Below are positions 37,756-46,095 of a DNA stretch of 49,917 nucleotides, piece by piece. This DNA comes from Agrobacterium rosae (lineage in GTDB: Bacteria; Pseudomonadota; Alphaproteobacteria; Rhizobiales; Rhizobiaceae), in the NCBI RefSeq assembly GCF_002915175.1, contig NZ_NXEJ01000013.1, positions 128,665 to 178,581 on the forward strand, written 5' to 3'. The notes beneath the pieces are model-generated. The model saw only the letters and a list, made by a program, of their open reading frames with translations. It was not told the DNA's origin and ran no database searches. The translations under genes and the position numbers were made by a program. The stretch's first letter is position 1, and the number at the start of each line of letters is the position of its first letter.

Positions 37756-38694
37756 ATGGAGCCCAACCAACGAAGCTTAAGTGATGAATCCGAAGCGTCC
37801 CGTACGGAAGTCCATTCTACATCGACAAATAGGGATATGCCTCCCGAGCTTTTGGCTAAGGTGGCAACTTATATTCCTACCCAGGACCCGATAGAAACGG
37901 CACGAAATCTTGGAAGCCTGGAACGTACAGGGCGTGCAGGTCGTGAAGCCGTTACAAGTGATCCCGTCGGAAAATATCACGCGCGAATGAAACGAATTGG
38001 CGCCTCCGCCAAAACCGTGTTCGATACGGTCATTCCCGGAAATCAATTACCTGAGTGGGAGACGAACCGACCCTCTCCGACGGCCAGAACGCGAGCCGTT
38101 GGCCCAATTCTTAAGTTCCAGTCTGAAGCGGGAAAATCGAGATTTGTCACCAATATACTCAATTTGCCTGAATCTGCTCAGTGCGACGCAATTCTTAGTG
38201 TCATAAAACACTTGAATGATCTTGGTGAAGCAAACAAGACGCGACTTATCGAACGCTCTATCGAAATTTTGCGGCTAGAACCCCCTTTGACCTGGAATAT
38301 GGGCCAGAAATGCCCTGCGGTCGACGTGCTGGTCCAAGGCGAAAAGTACCTAAATGCGGATCAACTGGCTCGCATACAACAAGAGAGGAGCAGCCGTCCG
38401 CGGCTGTCTCCCCTGTTTGGCCGAGCCATAGCCGATTTCGAGGTTCAAAAAACCATGGACGCAAATCCTAGACGATATAGGGACGCGGCGGGGCCTGAGG
38501 TCAGAGCTGTAGACACAGTAATTGAGACAATTGAGAGATATAGTGCGTCGTTAGCAAGAGGCGGTCCAAATGCAGTGGGACTCCTAACGACGAACGAAAG
38601 CTTTGAGAAAAATATCAATGAGGTCTACAACCGTACGCGAGCCGAGCTAGACGCTTCTTCACGTGACAGAAGTCGCTCTGGACTATCGCGATAA
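37756..38694 (+). CDS. virF: VirF-like F-box effector
   Basis: 312 residues. An F-box-like segment starts MPPELLAKVATYIPTQDP (about residues 28-45) and runs through RTGRAGREAV, the part that would bind plant Skp1/ASK proteins. The C-terminus is Arg-rich, SSRDRSRSGLSR, matching the export signal used by VirB/VirD4 substrates. It is longer than the octopine VirF (about 200 residues), like the nopaline-plasmid form. In the plant nucleus VirF helps degrade VIP1 and VirE2. The ATG follows AAGGAGCATGCACG. Sequence is A/T-richer than the tra block. Confidence 0.82.
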   Translation: MEPNQRSLSDESEASRTEVHSTSTNRDMPPELLAKVATYIPTQDPIETARNLGSLERTGRAGREAVTSDPVGKYHARMKRIGASAKTVFDTVIPGNQLPEWETNRPSPTARTRAVGPILKFQSEAGKSRFVTNILNLPESAQCDAILSVIKHLNDLGEANKTRLIERSIEILRLEPPLTWNMGQKCPAVDVLVQGEKYLNADQLARIQQERSSRPRLSPLFGRAIADFEVQKTMDANPRRYRDAAGPEVRAVDTVIETIERYSASLARGGPNAVGLLTTNESFEKNINEVYNRTRAELDASSRDRSRSGLSR

Positions 38695-39594
38695 TTTCCT
38701 GGATCCACCGCGCTGTTGTAAGTTGACACATCGCATCGTCTTGCCGCTGACGGGACTTTTGGGGACGTCTTTAGTTGAACCGCCCCATGACGCGAATGCT
38801 GTTTGATCCCGTATCACTTCCCTCGCAAATTCTGAAGGGACATCAGGTCTCGAATGTACGGCCCCATTTGTTTCAAATGAAGCTTTCGCCGGCGTTTCTG
38901 AAATCCTTCTGAAAACGTCCGACCCTACGTTCGTCTGAAGGGGCCGTGTCAACCGGACGTGATAGGGATGGTAGACGCAGCGGTTTTTCCGGTTTCACGC
39001 TGCGGCCTAAAACGCCTAGGTTGGAAAGCATTACCTATCCGGCCCCACCCCTCTGGTTGCGATCTGGTGCAACACGGTGATGCAACGTCGACTGCACTGA
39101 ACTAAAAAATGCAAAGGGATATCAATTGAGCCGATCTTCCCTGAGTGCAGCCTTTGGAAAAGAGGACGGTTTCGGAGCCTTGTCCATGCGCGGAAATAAA
39201 CAGGCGAATACGGGGCCTGAAAATTCTCAAAGTGGCGATAGTGCAACGGCGCGGCCCGCCTCCGGGGTTGCGTTTTGCTGTCCGTGAACTGCAATGTCTC
39301 GAAGCACCGGAGCGCGTGCGAATGAGCGCGTGGATCGCCTCATGGCGCTCGGAGCTTCAGGGGAATCCGCCGCCCTCAACACTTCATACCAAACAGAAAC
39401 ATGGAGATGCCGAAAACGCCATCCTAGTGGAATCATCGTCCGCGCTGAGAGATTGCTTCTCATCAAGCAGACGGGGCGACTGCAAGGCAGGGCTTGCTAG
39501 GCGACTGACTCCTCATCTCAAAGCTCAACGTAACAGCAATTCCATAGTATCGGAATGGCTTACCTTCTTTTAGTCAATCTAAATGGGATCACCT
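38695..39594. other. Non-coding stretch between virF-like gene and virK
   Basis: No confident gene. Vir-box-like sequences occur at 38872-38883 (TTCAAATGAAGC) and 39121-39132 (ATCAATTGAGCC). After the second, one frame from about 39126 to 39500 looks partly coding (SRSSLSAAFGKEDGFGALS, then a TGA at 39285, then MSRSTGARANERVDRLMALG), so a decayed vir-regulated gene is possible. Confidence 0.3.
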
Positions 39595-40029
39595 ATGAAA
39601 CTTATGCTACCCACCCTGTTTGGGATACTTTTGGCTACGGCTGCAAACGCTGCCAATGATAGTCATGTACTAGCAACCTTTCCCGAGATTGCGCTTGCAC
39701 TGACTACCGGCAAGCCAGTGGACGTTATGGTCGATTTAAGTTTGTGTACTCCGGGGACCGACGATACACCGCCGACGAAGACGCGCGGAGGCATTCGCAT
39801 AGATGGGTATAGAATCACTTCTGACGGCACCCTCGCTTTTGCGGATCAGCACTTTACGATTGATCGTGACGGTAAGCCTATTCTTCAGTTTCTTCGCTAC
39901 CAAATCCGGTTGGACGGTGACGCCGAACTGACTATGGTCGTATTCAACATGCCAAGCTACGAGAGAAAAGGTACCAGCTTGGCCTACAAGTGCGCGATCA
40001 GTCACGGGTTGAGTTTCTTCGCTCCATAG
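39595..40029 (+). CDS. virK: VirK family protein
   Basis: 144 residues from the ATG at 39595. Signal peptide MKLMLPTLFGILLATAANAA, then the VirK core: VLATFPEIALALTTGKPVDV, DLSLCTPGTD, GIRIDGYRIT and FLRYQIRLDGDAELTM with a final YKCAISHGLSFFAP; two Cys may form a disulphide in the periplasm. virK is vir-regulated and not essential for tumours; function unknown. Confidence 0.88.
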   Translation: MKLMLPTLFGILLATAANAANDSHVLATFPEIALALTTGKPVDVMVDLSLCTPGTDDTPPTKTRGGIRIDGYRITSDGTLAFADQHFTIDRDGKPILQFLRYQIRLDGDAELTMVVFNMPSYERKGTSLAYKCAISHGLSFFAP

Positions 40030-40125
40030 TGATCTCTGACTCCTGTGTGACGCCAATCAGAGTTGGCTTAATCTGCCCGGCGAGGCAATTTGCAGATGGT
40101 GGTTCGAGTATGAAAAAGGTACTCG

Positions 40126-40875
40126 TCATAGCGCAAGCGCTCGTTTTAAAATAAAGGCGCTGGCCATGCGATTGATCTTGGCTGAGCGGGCGCCGATCGC
40201 CTTGGCGGTATCGCGCCAGGTTGCGGTCATGGTCGCGACCTCTTTGATTATCGCGCGGGCCTGCGGCAGCGTGAGAGCGCGAAAAACTCCGACGCGGCTT
40301 CCAGCAGATCGAGCGAGCAGGTGCCCTCGTCGAGATGGATGTTCGCCGTCAGCTCCCGAGCCTTCAGATCGGTCGGAACGGGTTTGAGGTCGTATGCCGG
40401 CGAGAGCGACCAGTCCGCCTTTCCCAGTCACAGGAAACCGTGATTGCGCAGGTGATCGTCGACATTGGAAATCAGCACATGGAAGACGACACGCCGATAG
40501 AGGACATGGGCGTCCGTCTTACCTTGGGCGCCGTGTTTAGCAAGGGCATCGACGATCTCCGGAGAGCTGCCGCGCTCGCCGCCCATCGTCGCCATCGTCG
40601 ACAGGAACGGGGTGCGGATCGCCCCTCGCGATCGAAGCGTCGCGACAACATGACGGCCTTGCCGGCGAGGTCGATCAACTCGTGCCGAGGAGTGGCGATA
40701 CCTGCCTGGCCGGCCAGCCGCAGCGCGATCTCTTCCCAGCTCTCCATGCTGTAGTCGTTGGTCTCCTTCGGGAATTTCGCGATTGAGAGTCGACCATGTT
40801 GGTCGATGACCGAGGCCTTCGGGCAGGCATCGCCAAGGGAGGAGCCTGGGGCAAAGATGAGCTGCAGGCCTTCAT
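40126..40875 (-). pseudogene. HipA-family kinase pseudogene
   Basis: On the minus strand the sequence reads LIFAPGSSLGDACPKASVID, MESWEEIALRLAGQAGI, the degraded core with VLISNVDDHLRNHGFL, then a TGA stop at a conserved position, LGKAGWSLSPAYDLKPVP, and after one more frame change TLPQARAIIKEVA. These are the substrate-kinase motifs of HipA toxins, but the frame is broken by a shift near 40640, a stop near 40430 and a shift near 40290, and the N-terminal quarter is missing. No intact HipB partner is present. Confidence 0.7.
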
Positions 40876-41330
40876 CTTAGCGGCATAATTGCGGGTGATA
40901 GCAATGAAAGCTCAATTCATGAGGTTTCTTTCCGCATCCTTCAACGAATCCCTGCCTCGACGAGGGTGCGATCGCAAATGTATCGTGAAAGCGGTTCGGC
41001 CGACCAGGCCCAAGTGGTAGAGCCGGAGCCATATTGGAGGCTGATCTACGAAGGGAGAAAAGCAGCAGACTGGCATCCCACAAGGCTCTCTCGGCGTTGG
41101 ATGCAATGCCGAACGAAAAACTCATTTTCCGCCTGAATTGCTCGCCGAATTCGCGACGCACTTGCCATTCGGCAATCCATTGGAAACGGCAGATAATCTC
41201 ACGAATTTTTCAGCTCGCAAGTCGCCAAGTGCGGGTGCGGTTTAGGGTAAGCGCGCAATACCCCGCACCTTTTTCCGTTGAATGAGCTGAGGCATTTGGT
41301 GTCCACCTAAAATGAGGTGGACGCCAAATC
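40876..41330. other. Gene-free stretch after the hipA pseudogene
   Basis: No frame shows a credible start, ribosome binding site or motif. A dyad, GTCCACCT/AGGTGGAC (41301-41322), lies just before the IS66 fragment and could be part of that element's end. Confidence 0.4.
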
Positions 41331-41510
41331 ATGGAAGATGATCAGAAACTGCGTGTGAGGCTTATAGGCCGGAACGGGCGACGTCGTTTTGATCCGGTAT
41401 CGAAGGAGCGGCTTGTCGCAGCCTGCCTTGAGCCGGGGGCATCGGTATCGAGACTTGCGCTCGAACATGGGGTCAATGCCAACCTCCTTTGGAAATGGAT
41501 AGGCAAGTGA
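41331..41510 (+). pseudogene. IS66-family TnpA fragment
   Basis: A 59-codon frame, MEDDQKLRVRLIGRNGRRRF, DPVSKERLVAACLEPGASVS, RLALEHGVNANLLWKWIGK, is the helix-turn-helix N-terminus of an IS66 TnpA. It stops where the full protein would continue, and neither tnpB nor tnpC follows. It is different from the IS66 tnpA at 49127. Confidence 0.75.
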
Positions 41511-42672
41511 GTACTGACCGGCCCAATGCGCTTCGGACCGAGGAAGCTAAGCGCTTGAGCACCGAACGTCCGGTTTAAATGCGCAAAAAATGTCGCCAAG
41601 GTTGTACTCATGATCCGGACGCCAAGGTTTCTTGGATAGCAGGTCGCATATTTCGCATGAACCTTGCGATCAGAGCGGATGTTCATCGGACTTCTTTTGG
41701 GGTATTGGCATTTTGCCCTGGTCGTTGACACTATCGCCACCCCGTGTCAGCGATACGCCCTGTCACCAACTTAACCTTTGGTGACAGGGCTAATATTCAA
41801 TAGATCCCCCGACCCTCAATTAGTTTGGCTAAATAGAGCACAAGCTGCGCTTGGCGGCTGGCCATCAGTTCTTTTGAACGTTTTCGAACGGCGCCTGCTC
41901 AAAATTGCGAGCTTCGATCAGCGCTTCAATAATCGCACTAGTCAGGCGCATGGTACAATAATCGGTGCTCCATCGATGACCTTCGGATGTCGAGCGCAGC
42001 AAATCCAGTCCCTGGCCGACACAATCTCCTCGGCCCGATTAATCGCCCATTCCATAAAGGTTTTTGAACCTGATCGTTTTTCCCGATAACCACAACTATC
42101 CGTGTTGCCTCCGCATTTCTAGGACGGGAAGAAAAACAAGCAGTTAAGGCGCAGCGCGTCGTCCGCTGCATGCCGGGTAACGCTATTGCTCTAAGATCAC
42201 GCAGCACCAGTTCCACACCTTGCTGCTTTCAGCGAAGGCACCGGTCCGCGACGCACAACCGACCTCATCTAGCTTTAGATCAAACAATATCAGATGCACC
42301 AACCTGCCATTGTAAAAATAGGGTTCCTCTTCGTTGCTAATTGCGTTCGCGTTTCTTGTAAGGAGATGGAGCCGCTGGCCGATAGCGGCGCGAACAGTTT
42401 CTGCAATCCGACTGGGGACCTATTGACGTATCGTGGGAACATGAGTGCCAGCCGTCCAAGACAGCCCGTTCATGAATGATGCGAGGGGCGAGCGCGGCAG
42501 AATGGCCAGCCCCGCTCAAAGATGTTTTCAGCCAGCTGTTCAACACGGTTACGACGAACCGATCCTGTGCAGCACGCCTTTATAGCGAGCTCCTGAGCTT
42601 GAAAAGCGATCTGGATGACTCGTATCGATCCGTTCTCTTTCGAGCAGTGAATCCGGTAGCCGTCGCAAAACA
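41511..42672. other. Gene-poor stretch with IS debris
   Basis: A perfect inverted repeat, GCCCTGTCACC (41757-41767) and GGTGACAGGGC (41780-41790), may be the fused ends of a lost insertion sequence. A 67-codon plus-strand frame at 42476-42679 (APLKDVFSQLFNTV, ELLSLKSDLDDSYRSVLF) has coding-like composition, but no ribosome binding site and starts right after a stop. Minus-strand codons near 41938-42050 (MEWAINRAEEIVSARDWICC) also look like a gene scrap. Confidence 0.3.
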
Positions 42673-43383
42673 CTACTGAGCAAGCGAGCGTGGAACCGGA
42701 AAGTCTAATACTTTGCTTGTGTAACTTTCTACCAAGGTACTAAACGGCGTGCCGTCAGGAAGTTTCAGCACAGCACGATGTTCGAGCAGGAATGGCGGCA
42801 GGGTAGGAGATCCCCTTCCAGACGCAATCAAGCCGTCCATGTCCCAGCCTTCTGATAGAGGAGACCAGAGTAACTTGGCAGATAGATTGGTGCGTGTGAA
42901 ATTGAGAGCCAGAACGGCTCTGCCAAACGCGATATCGCTGGTATTCAATGCCTGATTCATCTCGGCCGTTAATCTTGCCGGCACATACCAATTGTCGGCC
43001 TCGGACAAGACGCGGTCGCCGCAGACCAGGCGAACGCGGCGATAAGCGATCGGCTCGTCGGGTCCGACGGTCAGTAGTTCACGGATGTGATCATCGGCCG
43101 GCTTGGCTTGCCCGCGCACACGCTGAGCTAGGATCTTGGAACCTTCCGGTGCGAGCTTGTGCCCGGCGCACCAGCGGTCAAGGGTCAACGTAGCACTGGC
43201 GTTACTCAGGAGATTGGCATTCAAGGTCTGGAGAACCGCAAGCGCTTCCACTCGAGATGCCGGCGTGTTCAACCACTGAGACCCTATAGACGGTTCTTGC
43301 GCAATTGCGATCTGGGTGCCCAGCACGATGGAGGCCGCTGCAAGTGCGGCGATGCGAAAGCATTTCGAAGGGCATAATGACAC
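42673..43383 (-). CDS. Secreted chorismate-lyase-like protein
   Basis: 236 residues starting at a GTG; signal peptide RIAALAAASIVLGTQIAIAQ with cleavage near residue 28. The mature protein resembles the UbiC/UTRA fold: the strand pair EPIAYRRVRLVCGDRVLSEA with NWYVPARL corresponds to UbiC's VREVxLxxDGxPWxxARSVIP, and the C-terminal LLEHRAVLKLPDGTPFSTLV to its last strands. Ubiquinone-pathway UbiC is cytoplasmic and lacks a signal peptide. The usual catalytic Glu cannot be assigned with certainty (a Glu is present in TLVESYT). Vir-region location suggests a link to phenolic signals. Confidence 0.7.
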   Translation of the reverse strand: MSLCPSKCFRIAALAAASIVLGTQIAIAQEPSIGSQWLNTPASRVEALAVLQTLNANLLSNASATLTLDRWCAGHKLAPEGSKILAQRVRGQAKPADDHIRELLTVGPDEPIAYRRVRLVCGDRVLSEADNWYVPARLTAEMNQALNTSDIAFGRAVLALNFTRTNLSAKLLWSPLSEGWDMDGLIASGRGSPTLPPFLLEHRAVLKLPDGTPFSTLVESYTSKVLDFPVPRSLAQ

Positions 43384-43845
43384 GGAGAATGAAATCCTTT
43401 GTGGAGCAAATTTGATGGGCGAACCCTGCGGTCAAATTGCGTTGATTTTGGGAGGCGAGCGCGCGTTGTCAGCATATATGATACCGGCAGCAAGATCTGG
43501 CCTGCGCCTTGGGCGCACCGTATACCGGTCAGGTTCCCGATTGACTTTCTCACCATCTTTTGATGTTCCTGCCGCGCAGGTTCGCACCTGTTGAAGCCTA
43601 GGTGCCCGAGCCGTTCTTTGCTTGCGTCGCATTGATGTTGTCCATGATATCCTCCGTCCACTCGCCGACCTATAGTTGGAATTTGCAGGTGTTGACGAGT
43701 GAGATACCACGTTGGTTTTCGTCCAGCGTGGCGACAATTTTCATCGTGGCACTTGGAAATCCAATGGACTTGGGTTTCAAACCAGGAGCGCGGCGGCTGG
43801 TTGGATTTCTCCCAAATCTATCGAATCGTTATTCTCACTTGCGAG
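43384..43845. other. Gene-free stretch
   Basis: Frames on both strands lack starts with ribosome binding sites and recognisable motifs. It would contain the promoter of the chorismate-lyase-like gene; a poor vir-box-like AATTTGAC (complement near 43431) is present. Confidence 0.3.
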
Positions 43846-44088
43846 TCAGCGCTCTTGGTCTTCCCCCTCGCGCGTTGCAAGATGCTCGTATAGCTGGATC
43901 GGATAAAATAGTTCGCAACCGAACGCAAAATCCAAGAGCAGTTGCTCGAAAAAGGACCTCTTCGTCGAAGTTGGGCGCTGCTGCCGGTCGGGCGATAGTT
44001 GTAGATCAGGCAGGGATACGCCGTCGATAGTTGCCAATCGCAGATGCGAGTAGCCCAGGCGCTTGTCTGATTTCTTTTGGTGCCCCAT
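43846..44088 (-). CDS. Small hypothetical protein, 80 residues
   Basis: From the ATG at 44088 the frame reads MGHQKKSDKRLGYSHLRLAT, with RSFFEQLLLDFAFGCELFYP near residues 50-70. An ATAAGGAG Shine-Dalgarno sequence lies 9 bases before this ATG; an overlapping ATG 5 bases upstream opens a different, less protein-like frame. No family recognised. The region up to tzs (44089-44527) shows nothing else convincing. Confidence 0.45.
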   Translation of the reverse strand: MGHQKKSDKRLGYSHLRLATIDGVSLPDLQLSPDRQQRPTSTKRSFFEQLLLDFAFGCELFYPIQLYEHLATREGEDQER

Positions 44089-44527
44089 GTCATCGTACTC
44101 CTTATGTAAGCTTACCGACGATATGTGCAGTCCATCAGCAGTATAATGATTACAGGAGACCAAAGATTGGTTTCAAATGTAACCGAATAAGCCTGCTGTA
44201 CGTAATGGCAATCGGTCGATATCAGTCGGCACAGCCACTCGTCTTGCTGAGATGCAATGTCGACGTGTAACCAAAATGACTTTGATGGAAGTCGACTTTG
44301 AAGCCTGACCGACGCCGGCTAATCGAAATCTGCAACTGCTGGAACTCGGAAGCGGCCAAATCCCTCGAGGACCGAGCGCCGGCCGAGGTGCTTCGAAAGA
44401 AATCACTTACTCAAATAAGATGTGCGAATAGCTTTGGCGCGCCGCATGTCGCGCTTGGAGGTGACGCCGACCGATGCTGCGCCGCCGATGGCCATCCAAC
44501 ACGCAGGTCAAATGATGAAGCGGCGAA

Positions 44528-45259
44528 TCACCGAATTCGCGTCAGCGTGACCGGGCAAACAGGCTGTCCTGCGCCATCTTCTGGCCACTGAGGAAAATCG
44601 CGCTCCTGCGAGAGCGCATGTTCAAGATATTCATTAGCTATGGCCTCTATGAGCTCTACGTGCCGCCCTGCATCAATATTTGGCAACTGGCTGATTGCGA
44701 GATCGTGTTTGCGCGCAAAACGAATTGCGCAGCGATATCCGTCGATATCTTCCAAAATCGGTCGAGCGGCAGGGTAGTTCCAGAGTTCCGCCAACTCCTC
44801 CAACAACGAGGGGCGATCTTCCCGGATGGCAAACATTTCCGCAACGCGTTGCTTGGCTCGGGTGAGAAAGGCGTCCGAATCCCCAAGACGTAGCCGCTTG
44901 ACATGCCATTGAAAACCCGATCTCCAAAACGGACTTTTAGCCATGCAATTGAGAAGCGAAATCGACCCGCCCTCGAGAATAAGACCGTCTTCGGACTTCC
45001 GCCAATCCACTTCGAATATGAGTCGACGATGGGCACTCTCAGCGTCAAGGATGCCCTCGGTGAGGGGGCGGGAATCCAAATATATTCTCCGCGTTGATTG
45101 CAATTCCGATTCCAAAGGTCTTCCGCTACCTGTCGCGATTTGAGGACAGCATTGCACACGATCAAGGGCAACCACCGGCCACCCGGTTTCTTGTGCGATT
45201 TGGATCGCCATGTCCGTTTTGCCGCTGCAAGTCGGTCCGTAGATGAGATGGAGTATCAT
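44528..45259 (-). CDS. tzs: Isopentenyl/hydroxymethylbutenyl transferase Tzs
   Basis: 243 residues from MILHLIYGPTCSGKTDMA, the exact length of Tzs of nopaline plasmids. The P-loop GPTCSGKT is at residues 8-15, followed by VVALDRVQCCPQIATGSGRP, the prenyl/AMP pocket. It adds a prenyl or hydroxyprenyl side chain to AMP, making trans-zeatin-type cytokinins inside the bacterium. It differs from the T-DNA ipt by being bacterial and vir-regulated. tzs is a mark of nopaline-type plasmids. Confidence 0.95.
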   Translation of the reverse strand: MILHLIYGPTCSGKTDMAIQIAQETGWPVVALDRVQCCPQIATGSGRPLESELQSTRRIYLDSRPLTEGILDAESAHRRLIFEVDWRKSEDGLILEGGSISLLNCMAKSPFWRSGFQWHVKRLRLGDSDAFLTRAKQRVAEMFAIREDRPSLLEELAELWNYPAARPILEDIDGYRCAIRFARKHDLAISQLPNIDAGRHVELIEAIANEYLEHALSQERDFPQWPEDGAGQPVCPVTLTRIR

Positions 45260-45309
45260 GTGCGCCTCATATAAATTTAATGGGATATCCCATCTGTTCC
45301 AAACCAGAT

Positions 45310-45321
45310 TTTTCAATTCGG
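45310..45321 (-). promoter_or_regulatory. Vir-box-like site upstream of tzs
   Basis: On the minus strand CCGAATTGAAAA keeps AATTGAAA of the vir box, about 50 bases upstream of the tzs start. It fits the known VirA/VirG control of tzs; match to the consensus is partial. Confidence 0.45.
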
Positions 45322-45979
45322 ATTATGATGTTTTACTGCATGATTTTTACCAGCTTTACGCAATCTGCTGAACTAATATCGCGCTACATTTGTAATCGTA
45401 CATTTTTGACGTTGCCGGCTCATTCGGCCATGAGAGTTTCCATCCCGTTGTCCTCCTGAACAATTGAGGAGTTTGGCCCCGACACCTGCTTATGGTGAAT
45501 GCAGCGGACCCCGTTAACGCAACGTCGAAAAGCGGATAGGCGATTTGAGTAGGGAAGCCACATCGGCCGCGCGGTATGCTCCGTCAGCACCTGACAGTTC
45601 GTGTTGCAGCTTTGCTTGGTCACCTGAAACGAAAAATGCCGCTGAAGAATATTTAACGGATATGCACACGAAAAAGCCGGTTGGGTCTCATATGCCGCTG
45701 ACGTCCTGGCTTCGTTTCGAAGCCGACAGCCTCTAAGGTGGTACGAACACAGACCTAATATCCGCTAGTGTCCGCGGCAGCCGCCACGGCAGTTCTCGCT
45801 GCGCATAGCATAGCAACTTGCCCTGTCGACGCATGATCAGCCATATTGTTAATGTCGACGATTTCATTTTTCTCGGTGCAAACGGCGACATCCCGACCAT
45901 ATCGATCCTACCAGCCACCGCGCGGAGTCAAAGAACACCTCGGCAACCGGAAACATCCATTGGAATGCCGAGGCTGTGT
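45322..45979. other. Gene-free stretch between tzs and virA
   Basis: Divergent promoter region of tzs and virA. The short frames on both strands lack ribosome binding sites and motifs. A/T-rich patches near 45325-45420 may hold promoter elements. Confidence 0.4.
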
Positions 45980-45991
45980 TTCATTTGAAAC
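45980..45991 (+). promoter_or_regulatory. Vir box upstream of virA
   Basis: TTCATTTGAAAC differs from the consensus TNCAATTGAAAY at one position. It lies 104 bases before the virA ATG, within a TGTTTCATTTGAAACA palindrome, and should bind phosphorylated VirG for autoregulated virA expression. Confidence 0.75.
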
Positions 45992-46095
45992 ACACTGAGT
46001 CGACGTTTGTTGCTTCAACCCATTTACAAACCCTACTGTGCGGCCTAAGGGCCACCGGGGTGGGACTGAGCGCTGGTACGAGGACGTAAGTGCGG

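Noticed and set aside
38683..38952. 89-codon minus-strand frame with an Arg-rich end (RGGSRKLSR) that mimics an export signal
   Set aside because: Starts at a TTG without ribosome binding site and its end overlaps the virF-like C-terminus antisense, so the Arg codons are probably a by-product.
41342..41740. 132-codon minus-strand frame over the IS66 fragment
   Set aside because: Antisense to a recognisable TnpA N-terminus and without motifs of its own.
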